Source of the DNA: a virus
Reading direction: 5' to 3' (one strand)
IMG/VR virus record: IMGVR_UViG_3300018481_000021
Coordinates: 1 to 64,000 of that record
Length of the DNA stretch: 64,000 bases
Shown here one piece after another: positions 55,014 to 62,437 of the stretch; the stretch's first letter is position 1, and each line of letters begins with the position of its first letter. Under the pieces are notes generated by a model that saw nothing but the letters and a program-made list of their open reading frames with translations, was not told the origin of the DNA and made no database searches. The position numbers were made by a program, and so were the translations under genes.

Positions 55014-56354
55014 ATGACCTCCTACTCCATGCCTATCTCGGAAGCTGTCGAGCTTATCATGACGGTCTACGCGGGCAAGGCCGTGCTGGTCAGGGGCGCG
55101 CCGGGCGCGACTAAGACCGCGCAGCTTCTTTCTGCCGCGATCAAACGGCAAAAGGAAGACCCTGAGTTTGGCGCGTGTTGCTTCAACGCGAGCAATGCAC
55201 AAGCGCCAGACTTCTTTGGTGTGTGGCAGTCCAATACTGGCCCGCTTACTGCCAATGCCGTGCCACAGTTGTTTCAGCCGGTGCCCGAGGAAGGGCTGCG
55301 TGGCGCGTTCCCTGCGCTGTGCCCACGTGAGCTTGTGCATCCTGACGCGAGTATACAGCCAATCGATCCTGATCTGCTGTATACTGCGGGCTTGCAGCGT
55401 TCTGTGCTGAGCACGTATCCGCGTGGACTTGTAATCGTGGACGAGGCGAGCAAGGTCCAGGGTGAAGACACCATGGCCAGTTTGTCGATGCTGGCCTATG
55501 AGGGGCGCACGGGTCAGTGGGGCGTGCCGACTTCACGCTCAAATTCCACGGCCAGCCCCTCGAACAGACAAGCGTTGTCCGATCCAACAACAGTTGTTGG
55601 ATGGACCCGAGTTTTCATCGCCAATCGGGCCGAGGATAACTCACGCGATCTGGATTTTCCCTCGACGTTCGACAATCGCGTGGCGATCCTGGACGTGCAT
55701 TGCACGTTCGACGACGTAGCGCCCTACTGGCGCAGCCAAGGGATGCACCCTTCGTTTGTTTCTTTTGCTGGTGCTTACTCCGGGCTGATCCTGTCCAATC
55801 AGGTTCCGGCGGTGCGCCAGCAATTCGGCACGGCGCGGTCATGGTTCGAGGCGCATTCCGAATGCATGGCCTACTGCAAGAGCTTGGGAATTGAGAGTTC
55901 TGAGCCGGATCGCTACATGCCCGAGTTGCTTCCCGTGTTTGGCCCTAATGTCGAGGATCGCAGCGCGCAGCGTTGGCACCGCACCTTCATTGGCCTGATC
56001 GCAGCGCGATGTGGCGAAGCGATTGCATCGCAATTCAGCGAGTATCTTCTTGCCAGTACCGATCTGCCTACTTACGACGAGATCGTGTCTAACCCGGAGA
56101 CCTGCATCATCCCCGAGCATCCTGGCGTAATCCATGCCGTTGTCGAGACCCTACTGACCAATACCGATCTGTGCGAGATCGACGAGATCGGAAAATATCT
56201 CAAGCGACCGGAGTTTCCCAAGGCGATGGCCTGCGTCTACTTGAATAGGATGATGGATCGTCATCCTATTGCGGCCGCGAGCAGCAATAAATTCTTTGCC
56301 TTGGTGAGGCACTTCGGGATTGCCGCGTCCATGACGCTGCATCACAGCCGGTAA
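55014..56354 (+). CDS. MoxR-type AAA+ ATPase
   Basis: 446 aa. Walker A GAPGATKT (Lys34), Walker B VIVDEAS (Asp143-Glu144), then VFIANRAEDNSRDLDFPSTFDNR, the sensor/arginine region of MoxR-like ATPases. Such ATPases work with VWA-domain partners, and one is encoded 430 bp downstream. The palindrome at 55583-55601 is an in-frame insert (SDPTTVVGWT) between Walker B and the sensor part. GGGGGAAG precedes the ATG. A metal-chelation or protein-remodelling role is inferred. Confidence 0.85.
   Translation: MTSYSMPISEAVELIMTVYAGKAVLVRGAPGATKTAQLLSAAIKRQKEDPEFGACCFNASNAQAPDFFGVWQSNTGPLTANAVPQLFQPVPEEGLRGAFPALCPRELVHPDASIQPIDPDLLYTAGLQRSVLSTYPRGLVIVDEASKVQGEDTMASLSMLAYEGRTGQWGVPTSRSNSTASPSNRQALSDPTTVVGWTRVFIANRAEDNSRDLDFPSTFDNRVAILDVHCTFDDVAPYWRSQGMHPSFVSFAGAYSGLILSNQVPAVRQQFGTARSWFEAHSECMAYCKSLGIESSEPDRYMPELLPVFGPNVEDRSAQRWHRTFIGLIAARCGEAIASQFSEYLLASTDLPTYDEIVSNPETCIIPEHPGVIHAVVETLLTNTDLCEIDEIGKYLKRPEFPKAMACVYLNRMMDRHPIAAASSNKFFALVRHFGIAASMTLHHSR
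55583..55601. repeat. dispersed palindrome
   Basis: Perfect arms, core ACAGT. In the MoxR-like ATPase, read as SDPTTVVGW. Confidence 0.95.
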
Positions 56355-56365
56355 GGGGTACGATC

Positions 56366-56563
56366 ATGTCTTACATCCTTGTTCTTGCGATCACGATGCT
56401 GAGCGGCCGAGGGGAATGGCTCGTGCTCGACAGTCAAATGACTTCCAGCGAATGCACCCTGGCGCTGATGCGAACAAATCATGAGCTAGCTACGCGCTCA
56501 CTCACTATCAACGGAACGACAATCGAGTTGTTCTGCGCTCTGGAGCAAGGTGAGCAGTCATGA
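56366..56563 (+). CDS. small secreted/membrane protein (65 aa)
   Basis: N-terminal hydrophobic MSYILVLAITML followed by SGRGEWLVLDSQMTSSECTLALMRTNH, two Cys. A probable periplasmic or membrane-anchored peptide between the ATPase and VWA genes. It overlaps the next gene by ATGA. Confidence 0.6.
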   Translation: MSYILVLAITMLSGRGEWLVLDSQMTSSECTLALMRTNHELATRSLTINGTTIELFCALEQGEQS

Positions 56564-56772
56564 CTGACCACATGAAGCGCCGGCTTTACGCTCTTGGCTT
56601 CTACTCCATGCGGGTGCCTGATGTCACCACGGGGCGATGGGACGAGGCCGCATGGATCAAGTGGATCGATGCGAGTGGCAAGTGGCGCGAGCCGCCCTAT
56701 CCTTGCTGCCACAAGCCCGAGCAATGCGTCCCGAAGGGCCGCTGCGTTACCGATCCAGTTTGTTTCAACTGA
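56560..56772 (+). CDS. Cys-rich small protein (70 aa)
   Basis: MTDHMKRRLYALGFYSMRVPDVTTGRWDEAAWIKWIDASGKWREPPYPCCHKPEQCVPKGRCVTDPVCFN. The last third has four or five Cys (PCC, QC, RC, VC) and may bind metal or form disulfides. Located in the MoxR/VWA operon. No family recognised. Confidence 0.65.
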   Translation: MTDHMKRRLYALGFYSMRVPDVTTGRWDEAAWIKWIDASGKWREPPYPCCHKPEQCVPKGRCVTDPVCFN

Positions 56773-56784
56773 GGTTTATCTGCC

Positions 56785-58191
56785 ATGTCTTACATAATCC
56801 CCGACGAACTGCTGCAACCCTTCAGCTTCCTGCACACGGCGCACCGCAGCATGGCCGTGTATCTGATGCACATACCGATTACCCTAAAAGTAATCGACGT
56901 GGACCCTAACGGACCAAACTCGTTCAAGGCGCAGACCTATGGGCGCGTAATCGAGTTCGCCAAGTGGTTCCTGCCCACTATACCCGACTATGAGGAGCAA
57001 GCGCTCGTGCTGACGCACGAGATACTGCACCAGATGTGTCAACACTGTACCTTGATGCACAAGTGGTCACGGGCTGGGTCAATAACTGGCCGCTGGTCAG
57101 ACAAACACGAGCCTGTGACGCGGCCGTTCGACATGGGCGTGGCGCAATGGGCCTTGGACTACATCGTCAACGACGCCGGCTATCGCATGGGCTTGCCGCT
57201 ACCCAAGGACGCGCTGCACCGTCCAGCAATCGGTACGTGGCTAGACCTTGAAGCCGATGTGTACGTGCGACTGTACGACATGATGTTTCAACAATCCACT
57301 CCTGAGCCAGACCCGCGCACGCAAACGCAGAAGGACCACGATAATCAGCAGAAAGATAATTCTTCTGCCGGTGGGTCTGATCCAACAACTAATGTTGGAT
57401 CGCTGCAACGGTTCAACTCTTCTGCCGATCCGGGCAATTCATGCCCCGACACGAGCAAGCCCGGCGCAGGTGCGTATGACGTGATCCCTTCCGATCCCAC
57501 CGATGAACGTGGCGACAACGATGTGCGGCAACGGGCTGCGATCCGCAAGGCGATGGCTGAACTGAATCCAGACAAGACCCGAGGCATCTGGCCCGGTGAA
57601 ATCGAGAAGCTGATTGATAAACTTCTACCACAAAAGATGGACTGGCGTGATGTGCTGCGTCCACGCTATCGCCACTACATGCCCGGCCCGAAGCCTACCT
57701 GGAGCAGCTTCGACCGTCGTGCGTTCCCTCACTCTATTCTTTTGCCGGGCCGAGTGGCGAAGCGGGCTGGTACTGTGGCCCTAGTCCTCGACACATCAGG
57801 TTCAATCGGTCGCCGCGAATACGAGCATTTCATCAACCACCAGATAGGACTGTTCGAACAGACTATGCCGCGTACGCTGTATGTGCTGGAAACAGATACG
57901 CAGGTGCGGCGTGACACGTTAATCAAGTATCCTTCACAACTGAAGGAGTACACCAAGCCAATCATGTCCAGCAAGAAAGGACTAATCGGCGGTGGTGGCA
58001 CGAACATGCCTGCTGCGCATGCATGGATGCGGTCGAATAACATCCAACCCGACATCACTGTGTTCTTCACCGATGGCTACACTCCCTTTCCTGCCGATCT
58101 AGGCACGTCACGCGAGGTGATTTGGGTCATGACCACGGATAAGGTCGCGCCTACTGAAGCTGGCCGCACTGTACGGATGTGGATGGACTGA
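56785..58191 (+). CDS. metallopeptidase-VWA protein (DUF2201-like)
   Basis: 468 aa. The N-terminal half is a zinc-peptidase-like domain with LVLTHEILHQMCQH (HExxH: His78-Glu79, His82). A low-complexity linker with the palindrome 57379-57397 (SDPTTNVGSL) follows, then a VWA-like domain with the metal-binding VLDTSGSIG (Asp336-Thr-Ser338) and ITVFFTDGYT. This two-domain order is that of the DUF2201 group, which is usually paired with a MoxR ATPase as here. Substrate unknown. Confidence 0.85.
   Translation: MSYIIPDELLQPFSFLHTAHRSMAVYLMHIPITLKVIDVDPNGPNSFKAQTYGRVIEFAKWFLPTIPDYEEQALVLTHEILHQMCQHCTLMHKWSRAGSITGRWSDKHEPVTRPFDMGVAQWALDYIVNDAGYRMGLPLPKDALHRPAIGTWLDLEADVYVRLYDMMFQQSTPEPDPRTQTQKDHDNQQKDNSSAGGSDPTTNVGSLQRFNSSADPGNSCPDTSKPGAGAYDVIPSDPTDERGDNDVRQRAAIRKAMAELNPDKTRGIWPGEIEKLIDKLLPQKMDWRDVLRPRYRHYMPGPKPTWSSFDRRAFPHSILLPGRVAKRAGTVALVLDTSGSIGRREYEHFINHQIGLFEQTMPRTLYVLETDTQVRRDTLIKYPSQLKEYTKPIMSSKKGLIGGGGTNMPAAHAWMRSNNIQPDITVFFTDGYTPFPADLGTSREVIWVMTTDKVAPTEAGRTVRMWMD
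57379..57397. repeat. dispersed palindrome
   Basis: Perfect arms, core ACTAA. In the VWA protein linker, read as SDPTTNVGS. Confidence 0.95.
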
Positions 58192-58192
58192 C

Positions 58193-58426
58193 ATGAACGA
58201 ACTAGGCCGACTTGGAGTTTCTGAGTATGGCTGGTTGGTCATACCCGACGATGTTACGGCCTTAGAGGCTGCGCGGCTGGCCGAGTTACTGGCCAAGATT
58301 GTGGCCGCCGAGACAACTAGAACCGAGCACGATCCAATAACAGAAATCAAGAAACTAAACCTCGAACGATTTTTCCAACCGTTCGATCCAACAATTAGTG
58401 TTGGATCAGACCCTGAACAGGAGTAG
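58193..58426 (+). CDS. hypothetical protein (77 aa)
   Basis: Starts 1 bp after the VWA stop. Helical EAARLAELLAKIVAAETTRTEHDPIT, and the C-terminus is the palindrome (FDPTISVGSDPEQE). No family recognised. Confidence 0.6.
   Translation: MNELGRLGVSEYGWLVIPDDVTALEAARLAELLAKIVAAETTRTEHDPITEIKKLNLERFFQPFDPTISVGSDPEQE
58387..58405. repeat. dispersed palindrome
   Basis: Perfect arms, core ATTAG. C-terminus of the 58193 gene, read as DPTISVGS. Confidence 0.95.
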
Positions 58427-58431
58427 CAATC

Positions 58432-58821
58432 ATGACCACCCGTGAATACCACTTCCGCCTTCTGGTCATCGATGATGACCGTATCCTTTTGCTGTATCCT
58501 AAGAGCAGCGAAGAACTTCATGGCCGGCGGGCTAAGGCCGCACTGGAGTTTCTACGAAGTGATCTTGTGCCTAAGCCAAGTGAACCAGCCAACAGAAATT
58601 ACAATATGACTGAAACAATGAAAATGCTACTAGCTGAGGTAGTTACTAATAACGGTCCCGTTACGGCAAAAATGATTGCCGAGAATTTACAAATAAAACT
58701 AGGGACTGCAAGCTCGCGCCTATCTATGCTTAAAAGCATGGGTTACTTGGATTTTGTTACACGGGGTAAGTATCTCGCTACCATCAATGGGCGTCTATGG
58801 CTGAAGGAACAGGAAATATGA
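58432..58821 (+). CDS. winged-helix DNA-binding protein
   Basis: 129 aa. The C-terminal half (from about residue 58) is a winged-HTH: MKMLLAEVVTNNGPVTAKMIAENLQIKLGTASSRLSMLKSMGYLDFVTRGKYLATI, with recognition helix GTASSRLSMLKSMG and wing. The N-terminal half is a small alpha/beta part (FRLLVIDDDRILLLY). The start has AGGAG upstream. Possible regulator of the accessory arm. Confidence 0.75.
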   Translation: MTTREYHFRLLVIDDDRILLLYPKSSEELHGRRAKAALEFLRSDLVPKPSEPANRNYNMTETMKMLLAEVVTNNGPVTAKMIAENLQIKLGTASSRLSMLKSMGYLDFVTRGKYLATINGRLWLKEQEI

Positions 58822-58967
58822 ACATGACCGACGCGGAGCGCGCCCGATTTGTGATGTGGCTGCGCATATGCGCGGCGCGATGCGGATCATCTGCCGACTG
58901 GACAAGCATCTATCTACGGGCCGCAGAGAATATCGAACGAGCCCAGCACGGGAGCCGGACACGATGA
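58818..58967 (+). CDS. 49-aa peptide missed by length-cut callers
   Basis: ATG 58818 overlaps the wHTH stop (ATGA) and its own TGA overlaps the next ATG (58964). Encodes MNMTDAERARFVMWLRICAARCG..., helical, basic. The double ATGA overlap is strong evidence that it is translated. ATG 58824 is an alternative start. Confidence 0.6.
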   Translation: MNMTDAERARFVMWLRICAARCGSSADWTSIYLRAAENIERAQHGSRTR

Positions 58968-59164
58968 AATACCGCAAACTGTATACTGAACTATGGACTT
59001 GTATTGGTCTGCTTTTCTTCGCTATTTTATATGGACTGCCGTTCGGTTTGGTAAGTTATGCCATCTCATGGTGGCTCGGCGTACCCAATCCAGGTATAGC
59101 GGGACTAGTAACCACTGGCCTGGCATTTCTTTTCATCATCTTCGTGAATATGGATGAAAATTGA
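58964..59164 (+). CDS. small membrane protein (66 aa)
   Basis: MKYRKLYTELWTCIGLLFFAILYGLPFGLVSYAISWWLGVPNPGIAGLVTTGLAFLFIIFVNMDEN: two hydrophobic segments. Possible second holin or an inner-membrane accessory. The start overlaps the upstream 49-aa gene. Confidence 0.65.
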   Translation: MKYRKLYTELWTCIGLLFFAILYGLPFGLVSYAISWWLGVPNPGIAGLVTTGLAFLFIIFVNMDEN

Positions 59165-59262
59165 ATGTGTGAATTTTATCACATACTTGTAATCCTTTTT
59201 GCTGTAATCTACCCGTAACCCGTCCAACAATCATTGTTGGATACAACTCTAGGAGAACTTCG
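59165..59262 (+). promoter_or_regulatory. leader with shared motif and palindrome
   Basis: Holds CTTTTTGCTGTAATCTACCC (59195-59214), close to CTTTTGCCGTAACTACCC at 54689-54706, and palindrome 59223-59241, before the RTX gene. A promoter is likely but its boxes are not clear. Confidence 0.4.
59223..59241. repeat. dispersed palindrome
   Basis: Perfect arms, core ATCAT. Leader of the RTX gene. Confidence 0.95.
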
Positions 59263-59988
59263 ATGTTCACGTACATCTTGACCGACGCCATCGACATCCA
59301 CTACGATACTGGAGAAGTCCAGGATACTACTTGGTATGCCTTGAGAGGCGAAGACCAGTTATGGCTGGGCATGGGTTTGGATACTGCTTATGGTGGAGGA
59401 GGTGACGACTTCATCAATGGTGGCTGGGGCAACGACACCTTGTTCGGCGAACGGGGTCATGACCAATTGCAGGGTGATTTCGGCAACGACACTCTGATTG
59501 GAGGGCGTGGCAATGACCTGCTGTTCGACGAATGGGACGAGTTTTCCGACAACATCTATGGTGGGCCGGGTAACGACTGGATACAGAGCGACGGCGGCGT
59601 GGTCGTCGCCGGAGCTGGTGATGACCGTATCCACCTCATGAACACCTACACCGAGACCACGGTGCAGCTCGGCACGGGTCGCGATACTCTGATTTGGGAC
59701 GCTGATTTTTACGATTACCGCATGAACCGGGTCGATGTCTTCGATTTCAAGGCGGAAGACACGCTCGAACTGGCTGCAAACGAGTATGACTACAGGGACA
59801 ACGCGGAAATACTCGACATTTTGGACCGCAACAACGACGGCTGGCTGGGTCGCAAGGACGTGGAGACCGTGGACAACGGCGACGGCTACGGGGTCAGCGT
59901 CGGCACCAACACACTCACGTTGGAGATTTTCCACATCGATCTGGTGTTTCACGGCCTGAAGAACGCCAGCTTCGATTTTCTGAGTTGA
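59263..59988 (+). CDS. RTX-type calcium-binding repeat protein
   Basis: 241 aa with GGxGxDxLx nonapeptide repeats between residues 41 and 120 (GGGGDDFINGGWGNDTLFGERGHDQLQGDFGNDTLIGGRGNDLL), plus a second calcium loop DRNNDGWLG near 189. No signal peptide; such proteins use type I export. A phage carrying this outside the tail region is unusual. Likely a secreted or surface-active accessory; palindrome 59223-59241 in the leader. Confidence 0.8.
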   Translation: MFTYILTDAIDIHYDTGEVQDTTWYALRGEDQLWLGMGLDTAYGGGGDDFINGGWGNDTLFGERGHDQLQGDFGNDTLIGGRGNDLLFDEWDEFSDNIYGGPGNDWIQSDGGVVVAGAGDDRIHLMNTYTETTVQLGTGRDTLIWDADFYDYRMNRVDVFDFKAEDTLELAANEYDYRDNAEILDILDRNNDGWLGRKDVETVDNGDGYGVSVGTNTLTLEIFHIDLVFHGLKNASFDFLS

Positions 59989-60167
59989 GCGGCTACACTT
60001 TCCTCGATTTGTGCTTCGGCCTTGGGGCGGGACTAATCTCGTTCTTCGGCCGAAGCCGGCTCGGGCTGGTGCTCGCCTTGTCCTTGTTGCTGACAGTCGG
60101 CGACTTCGCGACATGGGCGGGCATGATACTTTTTTGCGGTAGTCTGCTCGTAGCTACGGCAAAATGA
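59985..60167 (+). CDS. small membrane protein (60 aa, TTG start)
   Basis: TTG start overlaps the RTX stop (TTGAG). Sequence LSGYTFLDLCFGLGAGLISFFGR...GLVLALSLLLTVGDFATWAGMILFCGSLLVATAK, two transmembrane helices. The ribosome site is weak, so translation by coupling is assumed. Confidence 0.5.
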   Translation: MSGYTFLDLCFGLGAGLISFFGRSRLGLVLALSLLLTVGDFATWAGMILFCGSLLVATAK

Positions 60168-60177
60168 AGAGAACCTA

Positions 60178-60196
60178 TCCAACAATCATTGTTGGA
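60178..60196. repeat. dispersed palindrome
   Basis: Perfect arms, core ATCAT. Leader of the 32-aa peptide. Confidence 0.95.
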
Positions 60197-60217
60197 TGAA
60201 CTTACGGAGAAGTTGTC

Positions 60218-60316
60218 ATGAGCTTAGTTTGGACTGCGTTGGCTACTTTGGTGGTGCTTGTCGCGGTGTACCTACTCGCCGCGAGTCAATTCCAGGGGCC
60301 GGATGCGAATGACTAG
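60218..60316 (+). CDS. 32-aa transmembrane peptide missed by length-cut callers
   Basis: MSLVWTALATLVVLVAVYLLAASQ..., one strong hydrophobic helix then a short tail. GGAGA 7 nt upstream. It overlaps the next start. Resembles phage micro-peptides that act on host membrane enzymes, but function is unknown. Confidence 0.6.
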   Translation: MSLVWTALATLVVLVAVYLLAASQFQGPDAND

Positions 60317-60563
60317 CGAAATGACCTACCCGATCTATTGCCGTACCGTTGGCAATCGTACCACATCGGCGGTGGTGGGCTACACGCCTTTACAGCCTAA
60401 GCGGATCGGTCTGTACGACACCGACACGCCTCAAGTAGTCGCGAGACGGGCTAAGCTCGACTTTAACACGGTAGCCGATGTCGGTCCTAATCTGGCTAAC
60501 ACTACGTGGATCATAACTTTGTTCGATGATCCAACAACAGTTGTTGGACAAGAGGGAAAGTAA
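60303..60563 (+). CDS. hypothetical protein (86 aa)
   Basis: ATG 60303 or 60309, both after GGGG at 60296. Sequence MRMTSEMTYPIYCRTVGNRTTSAVVGYTP..., ending in the palindrome (FDDPTTVVGQEGK). No family recognised. Confidence 0.6.
   Translation: MRMTSEMTYPIYCRTVGNRTTSAVVGYTPLQPKRIGLYDTDTPQVVARRAKLDFNTVADVGPNLANTTWIITLFDDPTTVVGQEGK
60530..60548. repeat. dispersed palindrome
   Basis: Perfect arms, core ACAGT. C-terminus of the 60303 gene, read as DDPTTVVGQ. Confidence 0.95.
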
Positions 60564-60564
60564 G

Positions 60565-60879
60565 ATGGACAAGACGGTAAACATCTTGATCTGCAAAGGA
60601 AAGCTTGCTGCCGGGATAAACGCCGGCATGCGACATCAGGTCATGCTAGACGGTAATCCATTGGGCATGCCAAAACGTGAACCATTCTATGGGAGTGCTC
60701 GCCATCTACTGGGTTTAGGCTACGACCCAACCTGGACGTTAGAAGCGTCATGGTGGGATAAACCAGAAGTTGTGGCTATGTCCATGCCGTTGGGCGAAGC
60801 GGCGAAGTGGACTATCAAAGAAAGGGCGCATGGCGGACTTAAGCGCGAGCTATGGCAACCCTGGCCGGGTCAGAAATAG
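60565..60879 (+). CDS. hypothetical protein (104 aa)
   Basis: ATG 60565 with AGGGAAAG upstream. MDKTVNILICKGKLAAGINAGMRHQVMLDGNPLGMP..., alpha/beta with a Trp-rich C-terminal LEASWWDKPEVVAMSMP. No family recognised. Next gene is 280 bp away. Confidence 0.7.
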   Translation: MDKTVNILICKGKLAAGINAGMRHQVMLDGNPLGMPKREPFYGSARHLLGLGYDPTWTLEASWWDKPEVVAMSMPLGEAAKWTIKERAHGGLKRELWQPWPGQK

Positions 60880-60888
60880 CCTGTTCCC

Positions 60889-60983
60889 CGGCCCTGGTGC
60901 GCGGTGCTACCGAGCGGTACAGTGATAAGAGGTAGTTCCATGCCACTTGATACCTGCGCCCGTTCTTACTGCCACCGGGGCCG
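60889..60983 (+). ncRNA. candidate structured RNA
   Basis: CGGCCCTGGTG (60889-60899) pairs with CACCGGGGCCG (60973-60983; 11 bp with one G-T). The interior can form TACC-GAGC-GGTA (60908-60919) and AGGTA...TACCT (60930-60955), so a multi-branched RNA is possible. No promoter is visible directly upstream. Could be a packaging or regulatory structure. Confidence 0.35.
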
Positions 60984-61014
60984 ACGGAGCTAGGGGGCCA
61001 ACCCTAGCTCCGTC
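60983..61014 (+). terminator. 13-bp perfect hairpin, no U-tract
   Basis: GACGGAGCTAGGG (60983-60995) and CCCTAGCTCCGTC (61002-61014) with loop GGCCAA. Rho-dependent stop or processing site. Confidence 0.5.
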
Positions 61015-61122
61015 GTTGAACCGAGGCCGCTGCAACACACCCTCAGTCCAGCAAGAATCGAAAACCCAACAAAATCAGTATATTACATCCCGATACCCGT
61101 GTCAACTATGAACATAAACCTA

Positions 61123-61150
61123 TTGCATGGAATTTATTCTCTGGTATAAT
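61123..61150 (+). promoter_or_regulatory. promoter sharing its spacer with 54055-54082
   Basis: TTGCAT (61123-61128), 16-nt spacer GGAATTTATTCTCTGG, TATAAT (61145-61150). Confidence 0.7.
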
Positions 61151-61191
61151 GGTATAGGAAATGAAGAGTATGCGCTACCCCCTGAACCTTA

Positions 61192-61210
61192 TCCAACAAT
61201 CAATGTTGGA
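61192..61210. repeat. dispersed palindrome
   Basis: Perfect arms, core ATCAA. 5' of the 61215 start. Confidence 0.95.
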
Positions 61211-61214
61211 TCAC

Positions 61215-62096
61215 ATGAAAGAAACTCCAATGCCGATCACTTTCAGCCAACTTCACGCATCGACCAGATGGAAAACTGAAACTGAGTTGTTGAGCGTGTT
61301 CAATCCGTTGTTGTTGAGCATGGGCCGTCCACCAAATTTGGATGAGCACTATGCAAATGTACTCGAAGAGTACTGGGGCGATAAGTTGAACATGATGATT
61401 GAGCATGCAACTGCAATTGCCGAGCTGCAGCATGATACCGAGGAATGCTGGAGCAGTAGAAATACTAACGCGGTTTTGTATGGAGGCTATTTGGATACAC
61501 ATCGAACAACCAATCTTTATTGGATCGCGATGTCGTTGAGCACTGGCAGCGACCTACGCAAAATTGCCGACTGGTTAGGGCTCAGTAACACCGCAGCGTT
61601 GCTGCTGCGACCGTCATGCATGAACATGAGCGGGACCACCAAACGGGCTTTAGTCCACGCTGATTGGTTCTATAATAGGCGCTATGTAGATTGTCCTTCT
61701 AATCAGGCACATGATCCAGAATTATGCGACTGGATCGATATGACTTTTTCTGCTATCGAGGAATGGTTGGAACTGACTAAGTATATCGAACAAATGCAAA
61801 GTTGTACGACATTATTTAGTATGGGTTCGCGAAATATTAACGTAAATAAACATGAGGCTGCAATCAAGACTCAAGCCATGGAGCTGATACTCAATCATGT
61901 TTGCGGTGGTTATCCCGTAAGCGGCTGGGCCATCTTGACGTTGAACAAAGATACCTGGGCACGACGCCATGACAAAAATAAAACTGATCTATTACGGCGA
62001 TGGCTGGAGAAGCTGGTGCTGATCAATCGTAGTTCGTACGAAGAAAAAGAAGCTTTGGGCATGCATCTTACGCATGCTCAACAGTATGCAGCATGA
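61215..62096 (+). CDS. hypothetical protein (293 aa)
   Basis: The frame opens at 61161, but that ATG lies only about 4 nt after the expected transcription start, and the palindrome 61192-61210 would then be translated. ATG 61215 (MKETPMPITFSQLH) is a more normal start; neither has a strong ribosome site. Helical protein with Trp/Tyr-rich segments (MMIEHATAIAELQHDTEECW, LYWIAMSLSTG). No family recognised. Confidence 0.6.
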   Translation: MKETPMPITFSQLHASTRWKTETELLSVFNPLLLSMGRPPNLDEHYANVLEEYWGDKLNMMIEHATAIAELQHDTEECWSSRNTNAVLYGGYLDTHRTTNLYWIAMSLSTGSDLRKIADWLGLSNTAALLLRPSCMNMSGTTKRALVHADWFYNRRYVDCPSNQAHDPELCDWIDMTFSAIEEWLELTKYIEQMQSCTTLFSMGSRNINVNKHEAAIKTQAMELILNHVCGGYPVSGWAILTLNKDTWARRHDKNKTDLLRRWLEKLVLINRSSYEEKEALGMHLTHAQQYAA

Positions 62097-62107
62097 GGAG
62101 TAAACCA

Positions 62108-62437
62108 ATGTCGATCAGCTCGGAGTACTTATTGCGGATACTTGATCGCGCTCGAAAAGAAATCGAAACCCGCAAATACCAAACCAAGTTCATCGCCATG
62201 AACCAGCACGGTGAATCATGCTCACCAAAACAACGTGGTGCCGCGTTGTCGTTTCACGGTGCAATTATTTGTGCTTGTCGATCGATCCCGGATCGAACCG
62301 CCGTATTTGCGTGGCTGAGCGACCATGGCCTAATCCCGCGTAGTCAGCCGCGCAGCAAGGAAAGTTGTCTGGCGCTATTCAGTGAGGCAATTGCTATTGC
62401 TAAGCGCGAGCATGCACAATTGGAGTTGATATTGTGA
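62108..62437 (+). CDS. hypothetical protein, weakly DUF6197-like (109 aa)
   Basis: ATG 62108 has GAGGAG 7 nt upstream; the frame runs up to 62093. Helical with FHGAIICACRS...WLSDHGLIP, and a later CLALFSEAIAIAKRE. The CxxGAIxxA pattern hints at DUF6197, but weakly. Overlaps the next gene by TGATG. Confidence 0.55.
   Translation: MSISSEYLLRILDRARKEIETRKYQTKFIAMNQHGESCSPKQRGAALSFHGAIICACRSIPDRTAVFAWLSDHGLIPRSQPRSKESCLALFSEAIAIAKREHAQLELIL

Larger units (their letters stand above)
60880..61160 (+). other. structured intergenic region
   Basis: No gene seen in this 281-bp stretch. It holds an 11-bp stem (60889-60899 with 60973-60983) enclosing several small hairpins, a perfect 13-bp hairpin (60983-61014), and the promoter 61123-61150. 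No U-tract follows either hairpin. Confidence 0.5.

Noticed and set aside
60880-61015. tRNA gene
   Set aside because: No T-loop or acceptor pattern; stems do not fit a cloverleaf.
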